Below, one piece after another: positions 36,545 to 45,114 of a stretch of 64,000 nt of DNA (positions are counted from its first letter, which is position 1; each line of letters opens with the position of its first letter). Source of the stretch: Nocardioides luti. Lineage in GTDB: Bacteria > Actinomycetota > Actinomycetes > Propionibacteriales > Nocardioidaceae. The position numbers were made by a program, and so were the translations under genes. Location of the stretch: assembly GCF_014212315.1 (NCBI RefSeq), contig NZ_JACKXE010000001.1, positions 2,480,001 to 2,544,000 of the forward strand. Direction: 5' to 3'. Under the pieces are notes generated by a model, which was not told the DNA's origin, searched no databases, and saw only the letters and a list, made by a program, of their open reading frames with translations.

Positions 36545-36814
36545 GTGCCCAGCCGTCCCGACCCCGACCTGGTCGCCCACGTTGCCGCCAGCACCGGCCT
36601 CAGCGAGGCGGAGGCCGCGCGGGTCGTGCAGGACGTGGTCGCGTTCCACGCGGAGCCGGTCGAGGCGTACGTCCGGCGCCGGCACGCCCACCTGAAGACC
36701 TACGGGGCGAGGAACGACGAGATCTTCGCCCGGATCGCCGCGGAGCTGGCCACGCGTGTCGTGGCCGCCCCGGCACTCAGCGAGCGGCAGCTGCGCCGGC
36801 TCGTGTACGGCTAG
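36545..36814 (+). CDS. conserved 89-residue protein of unknown function
   Basis: The small helical protein begins MPSRPDPDLVAHVAASTGLSEAEAARVVQDVVAFHAE, followed by VEAYVRRRHAHLKTYGARNDEIFARIAAELATRVVAAPALSERQLRRLVYG. The helical pattern with a C-terminal QLRRLVYG box suggests a small DNA-interacting or scaffold protein. The family has no known function to me. GTG 36545 is preceded by the 24-nt inverted repeat. It ends 26 nt before glmS and may be cotranscribed with it. Confidence 0.68.
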   Translation: MPSRPDPDLVAHVAASTGLSEAEAARVVQDVVAFHAEPVEAYVRRRHAHLKTYGARNDEIFARIAAELATRVVAAPALSERQLRRLVYG

Positions 36815-36840
36815 ACCACGGCAAGAGGAGACACCGGAAC

Positions 36841-38661
36841 ATGTGCGGAATCGTCGGCTACATCGGCGGCCAGCAGGCCGCCCCGCTCCTGCTCGAGGGG
36901 CTGGGCAGGCTCGAGCACCGTGGCTACGACTCGGCGGGGGTCGCCGTGCTCGGCGGCACCGGGCTGCGCGTGGCCAAGCAGGCCGGCCGGGTCCGGGACC
37001 TGGGTGAGCAGCTGCCGAAGCGGTTCGCCGGCAAGGTCGGCGTCGGTCACACCCGGTGGGCGACCCACGGGCCGGCGAACGACGTCAACGCCCACCCCCA
37101 CACCGACGCCGCCGGCGAGGTCGCCGTCGTCCACAACGGGATCATCGACAACGCGGCGGCGCTGCGGCGCCGGCTCGCCGACGACGGGGTGGAGCTGGTG
37201 AGCGACACCGACACCGAGGTGCTCGCGCACCTGGTCGCCGGCTCGGACGCCGACACCCTGGAGGGCAAGGTGCGCGACGCCCTGGCCGCGATCGAGGGCA
37301 CCTACGGGATCGCCGTGCTGCACGCGGCGTTCCCGGACCGGATCGTCGTGGCCCGCAACGGCAGCCCGCTGATCATCGGCGTGGGGGAGAAGGAGATGCA
37401 CGTCGCCTCCGACCTCGCGGCGCTGGTCCGCTACACGACGACGGTCGCGCACCTCGACGACGGCGAGCTCGCCACCCTGACCGCCACGGGCTTCACGACC
37501 TACCGCGAGGACCTGTCGACCACGGACAAGGCCGCGCACACCGTGGACGTCGACCCGTCGTCGTACGACGCGGGCGAGCACGACTCCTTCATGCACAAGG
37601 AGATGGTGGAGCAGCCGGCCGCGGCCGAGCGGGTGCTGCGCGGGCGGCTCGACGAGCGCTTCGGCACGGCGCACCTCGGCGGGCTCGGGATGGATGCGCG
37701 CGAGACCCGGGCGATCCGCCGCGTCAAGATCCTCGGCTGCGGCTCGGCGTACTACGTCGGCCAGATGGGGGCGGCGCTCGTCGAGGAGCTGGCACGGATC
37801 CCGGCGGACGCGGAGGCGGCCAGCGAGTTCCGCTACCGCGACCCGATCATCGAGCCGGACACGCTGTACGTCGCCGTCAGCCAGTCCGGCGAGACCCTGG
37901 ACACCCTGCTCGCGGTGCAGGAGGTGCGGCGCAAGGGCGGCCGCGTGATCGGCCTGGTCAACGTGGTCGGCAGCGCGATCGCGCGCGAGTGCGACGGCGG
38001 GATCTACCTCCACGCCGGCCCCGAGGTGGCGGTCGCGTCGACCAAGGCCCTCACCAACATGTTCCTCGGCTTCGCGCTGCTGGCGCTGCAGCTCGGCCGG
38101 GTCCGGGACCTGTCCATCGCCGACGGCAAGCGGCTGATCGCCGGGCTGCAGCGGATCCCCGAGCAGCTCGAGGCGGTCCTCGCCCGCGAGGACGAGATCG
38201 CCGGCGTCGCCGCCCGGCTGGCCGAGGCCGAGAGCCTTTTCTTCATCGGCCGCGTCCGCGGCTTCCCGGTGGCCCGGGAGGGGGCGCAGAAGTTCAAGGA
38301 GATCTCCTACCGGCACGCGGAGGCCTACCAGACCTCCGAGCTCAAGCACGGGCCGCTGGCGCTGATCTCGGAGGCGGTCCCGACCGTCGCCGTGGTGCCG
38401 TACGACGAGCTCACCGACCGCAACGTCGGGGCCCTGCACGAGATCGCGGCCCGGCGCGGCCCGCTGGTCGTGGTCACGCACGCGGACGTGGACCTCGGCG
38501 ACGTCGACGCCGTCCGCATCGACGTCCCTCGCAACGAGCGCGAGCTCGACCCGATCCTGCTGACCCTGCCGCTGCAGCTGCTGGCGTACCACGCCGCCCT
38601 GCTGCTGGGCCACGACATCGACAAGCCCCGCAACCTCGCCAAGTCGGTCACGGTGGAGTGA
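36841..38661 (+). CDS. glmS: glutamine--fructose-6-phosphate aminotransferase
   Basis: The 606-residue product begins MCGIVGYIGG, placing the N-terminal nucleophile Cys at position 2 after Met removal. The glutaminase domain (to about 230) has RGYDSAG and HTRWATHG. The sugar-isomerase domain shows SQSGETLDTLLAVQEVRRKGG near 348 and the C-terminal tail DKPRNLAKSVTVE. It makes glucosamine 6-phosphate from fructose 6-phosphate and glutamine, the entry to peptidoglycan and mycothiol precursors. GAGGAG lies upstream of the ATG. No glmS ribozyme is seen in the 26-nt gap or the upstream gene. Confidence 0.97.
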   Translation: MCGIVGYIGGQQAAPLLLEGLGRLEHRGYDSAGVAVLGGTGLRVAKQAGRVRDLGEQLPKRFAGKVGVGHTRWATHGPANDVNAHPHTDAAGEVAVVHNGIIDNAAALRRRLADDGVELVSDTDTEVLAHLVAGSDADTLEGKVRDALAAIEGTYGIAVLHAAFPDRIVVARNGSPLIIGVGEKEMHVASDLAALVRYTTTVAHLDDGELATLTATGFTTYREDLSTTDKAAHTVDVDPSSYDAGEHDSFMHKEMVEQPAAAERVLRGRLDERFGTAHLGGLGMDARETRAIRRVKILGCGSAYYVGQMGAALVEELARIPADAEAASEFRYRDPIIEPDTLYVAVSQSGETLDTLLAVQEVRRKGGRVIGLVNVVGSAIARECDGGIYLHAGPEVAVASTKALTNMFLGFALLALQLGRVRDLSIADGKRLIAGLQRIPEQLEAVLAREDEIAGVAARLAEAESLFFIGRVRGFPVAREGAQKFKEISYRHAEAYQTSELKHGPLALISEAVPTVAVVPYDELTDRNVGALHEIAARRGPLVVVTHADVDLGDVDAVRIDVPRNERELDPILLTLPLQLLAYHAALLLGHDIDKPRNLAKSVTVE

Positions 38662-38734
38662 GCACGCCCCACCCACCCCGGAAGGTGAGCAGGATCTCCG
38701 CGACCACGAATCGGACGTGAGCCGCAACACCCAC

Positions 38735-38740
38735 TACCGT
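38735..38740 (+). promoter_or_regulatory. -10 box TACCGT of a leaderless gene
   Basis: TACCGT is followed by 8 nt and ATG 38749. A TCGGAC at 38711-38716 could serve as the -35 box with an 18-nt spacer. Confidence 0.45.
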
Positions 38741-38748
38741 CGTGGGTT

Positions 38749-40494
38749 ATGAGCAGCGACGAGACCGACACCACCCCCGAGGCCAGCCTGACCTTCGCGG
38801 ACCTCGGTCTCGACGAATCCGTCCTCAAGGCGGTGCGGCAGATCGGCTACGAGACGCCGTCCGCGATCCAGGCCGCGACGATCCCGCCGCTGCTCGCGGG
38901 CCGCGACGTCGTCGGCCTCGCGCAGACCGGCACCGGCAAGACGGCGGCGTTCGCGCTGCCGATCCTCTCGCGCCTCGACCTGCGCCAGAAGAAGCCGCAG
39001 GCCCTCATCCTCGCGCCGACCCGCGAGCTCGCGCTCCAGGTCTGCGAGGCGTTCGAGAAGTACGCCGCGCACCTCAAGGGCGTGCACGTGCTGCCGGTGT
39101 ACGGCGGGCAGGGCTACGGCGTCCAGCTCAGCGCCCTGCGGCGCGGCGTGCACATCGTCGTCGGCACCCCCGGCCGGATCATGGACCACCTCGACAAGGG
39201 CACGCTCGACCTGACCGAGCTGCGCTTCCTGGTGCTCGACGAGGCCGACGAGATGCTCAACATGGGCTTCGCCGAGGACGTCGAGACGATCCTCGCCGAC
39301 ACCCCGGCGGACAAGAACGTCGCGCTGTTCTCCGCGACGATGCCCAGCCAGATCCGGCGGATCTCGAAGAAGTACCTCAACGACCCGCAGGAGATCACGG
39401 TCAAGAACAAGACCGCGACCGCCGCGAACATCACGCAGCGCTACCTCACGGTCTCCTACCCCCAGAAGGTCGACGCCCTCACCCGCATCCTCGAGGTCGA
39501 GAACTTCGAGGGGATGATCGTCTTCGTCCGCACCAAGAACGAGACCGAGACGCTGGCCGAGAAGCTGCGCGCCCGCGGCTTCTCCGCGATGGCGATCAAC
39601 GGTGACGTCGTCCAGGCCCAGCGCGAGCGGACCGTCAACCAGCTCAAGTCCGGCAAGCTCGACATCCTCGTCGCCACCGACGTCGCGGCCCGCGGCCTCG
39701 ACGTCGAGCGGATCAGCCACGTCGTCAACTACGACGTGCCGACCGACCCCGAGTCCTACGTGCACCGCATCGGCCGCACCGGCCGCGCCGGCCGCAGCGG
39801 CGACGCGATCTCCTTCATCACCCCGCGCGAGCGCTACCTGCTCAAGTCGATCGAGAAGACCACGCGCCAGCCGATGACGCAGATGCAGCTGCCGACGGTC
39901 GACGACGTCAACACGACCCGGCTCGCGCGCTTCGACGACGCGATCACCCAGGCGCTCACGCAGACGGCGCGGATCGACCAGTTCCGCGACATCGTCGCGC
40001 ACTACGTCCGGGCCAACGACGTGCCCGAGGCCGACGTCGCCGCCGCCCTCGCCGTGGTCATGGAGGGCGACACCCCGCTGCTCCTCGACCCGGCCAAGGA
40101 GCGCGCGGTCCGCCCGGAGCGCACCTACGACGACGAGCGCGGCCCCAAGCCCCGCAAGGAGTTCAAGGAGCGTCCGCCGCGCAAGCCGCGCGGTCGCACC
40201 GACGTCCCCATGGCGACGTACCGCATCTCCGTCGGCAAGCGCCACAAGGTCGAGCCGCGCCAGATCGTCGGCGCCATCGCCAACGAGGGCGGCCTGTCGC
40301 GCCAGGACTTCGGGCACATCGACATCAAGGGCGACCACTCGCTGGTCGAGCTGCCAGCGGACCTGCCCGGCGACGCCTGGTCGAAGCTGTCCGGCACCCG
40401 GATCTCCGGCAAGCTGATCGAGCTCAGCCTGGACACCGAGGGCGGCTCGTCGTCGTACGACGACCGCAAGCCGCGCTCCAAGCCGCGGCACTGA
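38749..40494 (+). CDS. DEAD-box RNA helicase
   Basis: The 581-residue enzyme has the Q motif (FADLGLDESVLKAV...ETPSAIQ), motif I AQTGTGKT near residue 64, motif II VLDEADEMLNMGF near residue 161, SAT motif III, and HRIGRTGRAGRSG motif VI near residue 341. The C-terminus contains a DbpA-type RNA-binding domain (MATYRISVGKRHKVEPRQIVGAIANEGGLSRQDFGHIDI). It resembles the CsdA/DeaD group that remodels rRNA and mRNA, often cold-induced. It ends in a basic Arg/Lys-rich tail. It converges with the YibE/F gene, with 15 nt between. Confidence 0.93.
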   Translation: MSSDETDTTPEASLTFADLGLDESVLKAVRQIGYETPSAIQAATIPPLLAGRDVVGLAQTGTGKTAAFALPILSRLDLRQKKPQALILAPTRELALQVCEAFEKYAAHLKGVHVLPVYGGQGYGVQLSALRRGVHIVVGTPGRIMDHLDKGTLDLTELRFLVLDEADEMLNMGFAEDVETILADTPADKNVALFSATMPSQIRRISKKYLNDPQEITVKNKTATAANITQRYLTVSYPQKVDALTRILEVENFEGMIVFVRTKNETETLAEKLRARGFSAMAINGDVVQAQRERTVNQLKSGKLDILVATDVAARGLDVERISHVVNYDVPTDPESYVHRIGRTGRAGRSGDAISFITPRERYLLKSIEKTTRQPMTQMQLPTVDDVNTTRLARFDDAITQALTQTARIDQFRDIVAHYVRANDVPEADVAAALAVVMEGDTPLLLDPAKERAVRPERTYDDERGPKPRKEFKERPPRKPRGRTDVPMATYRISVGKRHKVEPRQIVGAIANEGGLSRQDFGHIDIKGDHSLVELPADLPGDAWSKLSGTRISGKLIELSLDTEGGSSSYDDRKPRSKPRH

Positions 40495-40509
40495 CCGCGG
40501 GCGGGACCC

Positions 40510-41733
40510 TCAGAAGACGTCGTCGTCGCGTCGCGGACCGGGCACGGTCAGCGTCGCGATGACGGTGGTGAGCGGGACCGCCAGCACCAGACCGATGCTG
40601 CTGGCCAGCGCGCGCACGACCTCCTGGCCGATGTCCTCGGTCACGAGCAGGTCGAGCAGCGGCTGGTCGTAGAGCTGGATGACGAGCAGCACGGTGAGCG
40701 CGGTCCCGGCGTAGGCGAAGACGATCGTGTAGATCGTCGAGGCGATGTGGTCGCGGCCGATCCGCATGCCGCGGGCGAAGAGCTGGGCGCGGGTCAGCGT
40801 CGGCGCCGCCCCGCGGAGCTCCCACACCGCCGACGCCTGGGTGATCGTGACGTCGTTCAGCACGCCGAGCCCGGCGATCACGATCGCGCAGGTGAGCAGG
40901 CCCTGGAAGTCGAGGCCGCCGGTGAAGCTGGACAGCACGCTGCCGCTCTCGTCCCCCGCCCCGGTCAGGTGCGTCCCGCCGACCGCCAGCAGACCGGTGG
41001 CGGCGGTGATCGCCACGCCGGCCAGGGTGCCGGCGAGGGCTGCGCTGGTGCGCATCGAGAAGCCGTGGGTCGTGTAGAGGACGACGTACATGATGGCCGC
41101 GGAGGCGACCAGGCCCACCAGCAGCGCGGACTCGCCGGCGAGCAGTGCGGGCAGCACGAACTGCCAGATCACCACGCCGCTGAAGGCGAGGCCGACGATC
41201 GCGAGCACGCCGCGGAGGCGGGCGACCGCGACCACGACCAGCACGAAGGCGCCGAGCAGCCACCACAGGGCGCCCGAGCGCTCGGTGCCGAAGTAGGAGT
41301 AGGCGACCGGCTGGTCGGGCGCCGCCGCCGGAGGGGCGAGCAGGCGGACGCCGTCGCCGGGCTCGAGCCCGGAGGCCAGCACCTGGGGGGCGACCTGGAC
41401 GGTCGCCCGGGCGCCGCGGTCCGGGCCGCTGGTCACCTCGACCTCGAGCGCGTTGCACTCCCCGCTCCCGGCGCCGGGCCCCGGGGCCGTCGTGCAGACG
41501 GGGGCGACCTTGCGGACGACGGCGTCGGGGAAGGTGACGCCCGGCGCCGCGAACTCCACCGACCGGCGGACGTCGTCGACCTTGCCGCCGTCCGGCCAGA
41601 GCCAGACCAGGCCGCCGACCGTGGTCGCCGCGAGCAGGCCCAGCACGGCGAGCAGCACCACCCGGGGGACCCGGGCGACCTCGACGTCGTCCTCGTCGTG
41701 GCGGTGCGCGCGGTGGGAGTGGCCGTGACCCAT
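40510..41733 (-). CDS. YibE/F-family membrane protein
   Basis: The 407-residue protein starts with a His-rich cytoplasmic end (MGHGHSHRAHRHDEDD), then an N-terminal span (VVLLAVLGLLAATTVGGLVW), an extracellular domain (about 45-150) and about seven further spans, with GGLDFQGLLTCAIVIAGLGVLNDVTITQASAVWELR near the middle. This fits YibE/F, a membrane family of unknown transport or regulatory role. ATG 41733 is chosen because AGGATGA lies 4-10 nt upstream; a longer frame to 41814 is Pro-rich and unlikely. The N-terminal His-rich part could bind metal. Confidence 0.85.
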   Translation of the reverse strand: MGHGHSHRAHRHDEDDVEVARVPRVVLLAVLGLLAATTVGGLVWLWPDGGKVDDVRRSVEFAAPGVTFPDAVVRKVAPVCTTAPGPGAGSGECNALEVEVTSGPDRGARATVQVAPQVLASGLEPGDGVRLLAPPAAAPDQPVAYSYFGTERSGALWWLLGAFVLVVVAVARLRGVLAIVGLAFSGVVIWQFVLPALLAGESALLVGLVASAAIMYVVLYTTHGFSMRTSAALAGTLAGVAITAATGLLAVGGTHLTGAGDESGSVLSSFTGGLDFQGLLTCAIVIAGLGVLNDVTITQASAVWELRGAAPTLTRAQLFARGMRIGRDHIASTIYTIVFAYAGTALTVLLVIQLYDQPLLDLLVTEDIGQEVVRALASSIGLVLAVPLTTVIATLTVPGPRRDDDVF

Positions 41734-41838
41734 GGGGTCATCCTGACGGACCGGTGGCTGGGCCGGTGGCTGGGCGGTCGGGCGAGCCCGGTCCGGACCT
41801 GTCCGTCCGGCCACTGGTCAGCGGTCCGCGCCGGGCCC

Positions 41839-41859
41839 TAGTTTGTGACGGCGGTCACA
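41839..41859 (+). promoter_or_regulatory. promoter and CRP/GlxR-type site
   Basis: TAGTTT (41839-41844) is a -10-like box. Overlapping its last base is TGTGACGGCGGTCACA (41844-41859), a perfect TGTGA-N6-TCACA consensus for the CRP/GlxR family. Binding downstream of the -10 box would repress the SGNH hydrolase gene. Confidence 0.62.
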
Positions 41860-41892
41860 GCAGTGGTCGCGTCCACCGTTCTCGGAGGTTCG

Positions 41893-42933
41893 ATGCGTCC
41901 TCTCTCGCGTGCCCGGCTCGCCCGGGCCGGCGGCACCCCTGCCGGTGTCCTGGCCGCCGCCGCTCTCGTCACCCTCAGCACCCTGCTCGCCCCGCTGGCC
42001 CCGGCCCAGGCGGCCGTCGCTCCGTCGTACGTCGCCCTCGGCGACTCCTACTCGTCCGGCACCGGCACCCGCAGCTACCTCAACGACGGCACCTCCTGCC
42101 AGCGCTCGACGTACGCCTACCCCAGCCTGATCGCCGCCGCACGCGGCTACGCCCTGAACTTCCGTGCCTGCTCGGGCGCGAAGATCCCGGACGTCACCAA
42201 CACCCAGCTCAGCGCGCTCTCGACGGCGACGAAGTACGTCACGATCTCCGTCGGCGGCAACGACGCCGGGTTCGCGGACGTGCTCACCGAGTGCGCGCAG
42301 CCCGGGTGGGCGAGCAACTGCGACGGGGCGATCAACACCGCGCAGGCCTACATCACCAACACCCTGCCGTCCGCGCTGTCGACGCTGTACGCCGCGATCC
42401 GCAGCCGCGCCACCACCGCGAAGGTGGTCGTGGTGGGCTACCCGCGCGTGTTCATGGGCGAGGACTGCAACGCGTTCACGTGGTTCTCCCCGGCCGAGGA
42501 GACCCGCCTCAACGCGACCGCGGACCTGCTCAACAGCAAGCTGTCGAGCGCGGCCGCCGCGAAGGGCTTCGCGTTCGCGAACCCCACCAGCCGCTTCACC
42601 GGGCACGCGGTGTGCGACGACCCCGAGTGGCTCAACGGCCTGTCGAACCCGGTCAGCGAGAGCTACCACCCGAACCGGCTCGGCCACTCCTCCGGCTACA
42701 CGCCGCTGGTCAGCGCGCTGCTCACCGGCGCCACGCTGACCGCGTCCGCCGCGACGCTGCGGACCGCCGCGGCGTCCGGGCCGGCGCTGGCCGCGCAGCA
42801 GCGGGAGTACGCCGCCGCCGACCGCTCGATCAGGCCGCAGGTCTTCCGGGCGCCCGACCTGACCAGTCACCGGATGCGGGTGGCGGCGCAGCGGGCCGGG
42901 ATCGACCTCGACCGGTGGATCGCCCGGCACTGA
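41893..42933 (+). CDS. secreted SGNH/GDSL hydrolase
   Basis: The 346-residue product has a signal peptide (LAAAALVTLSTLLAPLAPAQA, cut near residue 40) and the SGNH blocks: YVALGDSYSSGTG (nucleophile Ser, block I), VTISVGGNDAGF (block III) and SESYHPNRLGHSSGY (catalytic His, block V). It is probably an extracellular lipase or esterase of the Streptomyces type. Cys residues at TSCQRS, FRACSG, LTECAQ, SNCDG, EDCNAF and AVCDD suggest three disulfides. GGAGG precedes the ATG at 41893. Likely under CRP/GlxR control. Confidence 0.9.
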   Translation: MRPLSRARLARAGGTPAGVLAAAALVTLSTLLAPLAPAQAAVAPSYVALGDSYSSGTGTRSYLNDGTSCQRSTYAYPSLIAAARGYALNFRACSGAKIPDVTNTQLSALSTATKYVTISVGGNDAGFADVLTECAQPGWASNCDGAINTAQAYITNTLPSALSTLYAAIRSRATTAKVVVVGYPRVFMGEDCNAFTWFSPAEETRLNATADLLNSKLSSAAAAKGFAFANPTSRFTGHAVCDDPEWLNGLSNPVSESYHPNRLGHSSGYTPLVSALLTGATLTASAATLRTAAASGPALAAQQREYAAADRSIRPQVFRAPDLTSHRMRVAAQRAGIDLDRWIARH

Positions 42934-42970
42934 CGCGCCGCTGTCACCGCGGGCTGGTAGAACCGGGGCC

Positions 42971-44860
42971 ATGCGACGACCCGGCACCCTGACCGCGATC
43001 GCCCCGCTGGTGCTGCTGACGGGGCTGGTCACCGGTTGCGACTCCGTCGCGGAGGTGACCAGCCCCGGCCCCGACCCGGACGACACCGTGGCGGCGCTGG
43101 CGACCGCGCTGGCGTCCGGGTCCTTCGACGACGTCGCCCTCGCCGGCGACGACCCGGCCCGGGTCGGCCGGCAGTGGCAGGCGATCACCGAGGGGATGGG
43201 GGACGTCGAGCCCACCGTCACCGCCGGGAACGTCCAGGAGGACGGCGACCGTGCCACGGCGACGTACTCCTGGTCCTGGCCGCTCGGCGCCCAGGACTGG
43301 ACCTACGAGACCACCGCGGACCTGACCCGCGTCGACGACGAGTGGCAGGTGGCCTGGGAGCCGGCCCTGGTCGAGCCGAGCCTCGAGGCCGACACGGTGC
43401 TCACCGCCACCTCGGTGGCGGCGCGGCGCGGCGAGATCACCGGTCGCGGGGGCGCGGCGATCGTCAGCGAGCGTCCGGTCGTCCGCTTCGGGATCGACCG
43501 CCAGAAGGTGCCCTCGCCCGACGCGGGCAGCTCCGCCCGCCGGCTCGCGCGGCTCGTCGGCATCGACGCCGCCGCCTACGCCAAGCGGGTCGAGGCCGCC
43601 GGGCCGCGGGCCTTCGTCGAGGCGATCGTCTACCGCCGGGGCGACGCACCGTCGGCGGTCGCGGCGTACGACACCATCCGCGGCGCGGTCGCGCTGCCGG
43701 ACGAGCTGCCGCTGGCCCCCACGCGCGAGTTCGCCGCCCCGATCCTCGGGACCGTCGGCGACGTCACCGCGGAGATGATCGAGAAGGACCCGGACGCCTA
43801 CCGCGTCGGAGACCAGGCCGGGCTCTCCGGGCTCGAGGCCCGCTACGACGACCAGCTGCGCGGGACGCCCGGCGTGGTCGTGGACACCGTGGCGGAGGGC
43901 GGCGAGGAGCGCGAGGTGTTCCGGGTCGACGCGACCGACGGGGAGCCGCTCGCGCTCACCCTCGACGTGGACCTCCAGCAGACCGCCGAGCGGCTGCTCG
44001 CCGACGTCGGCCCCGCCAGCGCGATCGTCGCGGTCAAGCCGTCGACCGGCGACCTGCTCGTGGCCGCCAACGGGCCGGGGAACGACGGCTACAACATCGC
44101 GACCTACGGTCAGCTCGCGCCGGGCTCGACCTTCAAGAGTGTCAGCGGGCTGGCGCTGCTGCGCGCCGGGCTCACTCCGGACTCCGTGGTCCCCTGCACC
44201 ACCTCGATCACGGTCGACGGCAAGACCTTCACCAACTACTCCGACTACCCGGCCGGCGCGACTGGGCGGATCCCCTTCCGGACGGCGCTGGCCAACTCGT
44301 GCAACACCGCCTTCATCTCGCAGGCCGGGCGGCTCGGGGACGGCGACCTCGCCGACGCGGCCGCGTCGCTGGGCCTCGGGATCGACCACGACCTCGGCTT
44401 CCCGGCGTACTTCGGCAGCGTGGCGCCGCCCGCCTCCGAGACCGAGGCGGCCGCCGACATGATCGGCCAGGGCGCGATCCTGGCCTCGCCGATGGCGATG
44501 GCGGCGGTGATCGGGTCGGTGCAGGCGGGCACGGCGGTGGTGCCCCGGCTGATCACCTCGCTCGACGTCGAGAAGCAGGACGCCGACGCGCTGACGCCGT
44601 CGGAGGCCACCCAGCTGCGGGCGCTGCTGCGTGGCGTCGTGACCAGCGGGAGCGGCCGCGGCCTCCTGGACGTCCCCGGGCCGCCGGTCATCGCGAAGAC
44701 CGGCACCGCGGAGTTCGAGCGCGACGGCAAGGTGCTCACCCACGCCTGGATGATCGGGGCGCAGGGCGACCTGGCCGTGGCGGTGTTCGTCGACGTCGGC
44801 TCGTCCGGCTCCGGCACGGCCGGGCCGATCCTGGAGGCGTTCCTGCGGGCGGCCCGCTGA
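42971..44860 (+). CDS. penicillin-binding lipoprotein, class B
   Basis: The 629-residue protein has a lipobox (LLTGLVTGC, Cys about residue 19). Residues to about 150 form an NTF2/MecA-N-like domain (PDDTVAALATALASG). A dimerisation domain follows (to about 330) and a C-terminal transpeptidase domain with PGSTFK (S386 and K389), the SxN motif ANSCNTAF (near 443) and AKTGT (K576). It cross-links peptidoglycan at the outer face of the membrane. The order resembles MecA-type, low-beta-lactam-affinity PBPs. A TAGAAC box lies 7 nt before the ATG. A strong hairpin follows. Confidence 0.9.
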   Translation: MRRPGTLTAIAPLVLLTGLVTGCDSVAEVTSPGPDPDDTVAALATALASGSFDDVALAGDDPARVGRQWQAITEGMGDVEPTVTAGNVQEDGDRATATYSWSWPLGAQDWTYETTADLTRVDDEWQVAWEPALVEPSLEADTVLTATSVAARRGEITGRGGAAIVSERPVVRFGIDRQKVPSPDAGSSARRLARLVGIDAAAYAKRVEAAGPRAFVEAIVYRRGDAPSAVAAYDTIRGAVALPDELPLAPTREFAAPILGTVGDVTAEMIEKDPDAYRVGDQAGLSGLEARYDDQLRGTPGVVVDTVAEGGEEREVFRVDATDGEPLALTLDVDLQQTAERLLADVGPASAIVAVKPSTGDLLVAANGPGNDGYNIATYGQLAPGSTFKSVSGLALLRAGLTPDSVVPCTTSITVDGKTFTNYSDYPAGATGRIPFRTALANSCNTAFISQAGRLGDGDLADAAASLGLGIDHDLGFPAYFGSVAPPASETEAAADMIGQGAILASPMAMAAVIGSVQAGTAVVPRLITSLDVEKQDADALTPSEATQLRALLRGVVTSGSGRGLLDVPGPPVIAKTGTAEFERDGKVLTHAWMIGAQGDLAVAVFVDVGSSGSGTAGPILEAFLRAAR

Positions 44861-44887
44861 GCGGGCGCCACCGACGTGCTCCCGCCG

Positions 44888-44922
44888 GCACGCGGGGGTC
44901 CCGGCACAGGACCCCCGCGTGC
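44888..44922 (+). terminator. strong terminator after the PBP gene
   Basis: GCACGCGGGGGTCC (44888-44901) pairs over 14 bp with GGACCCCCGCGTGC (44909-44922) around a 7-nt loop. No T-tract follows. Confidence 0.8.
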
Positions 44923-44966
44923 GGTGCGCCTGGGATCCGTCACATGGGGACGGGCCGGATCCCGAC

Positions 44967-45007
44967 AGGGGTGAACCCCTCACTGCATGGGGTCAGCAAG
45001 GGGTTCA
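44967..45007. promoter_or_regulatory. AGGGGT inverted-repeat array upstream of the SSADH gene
   Basis: AGGGGT-GA-ACCCCT (44967-44980) is a perfect 6-2-6 inverted repeat. TGAACCCCT (44972-44980) recurs inverted as AGGGGTTCA at 44999-45007, so three half-sites are present. They lie 107-148 nt before ATG 45115. The remaining sequence to the gene shows nothing I can assign. Confidence 0.45.
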
Positions 45008-45114
45008 TGCCGACGACAAGGTGCTCCCTCCGAAGTCGACGTGCCAAGAATCCCACAGCGCTCCGCGCCATGTCCCCGGTTTCCTGCAACCGCTCGGGGT
45101 GACAAGGTTGGTGC

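Noticed and set aside
36485..36841. glmS ribozyme ahead of glmS
   Set aside because: The only structured element is a simple 24-nt inverted repeat ahead of another small gene; the gap before glmS is 26 nt.
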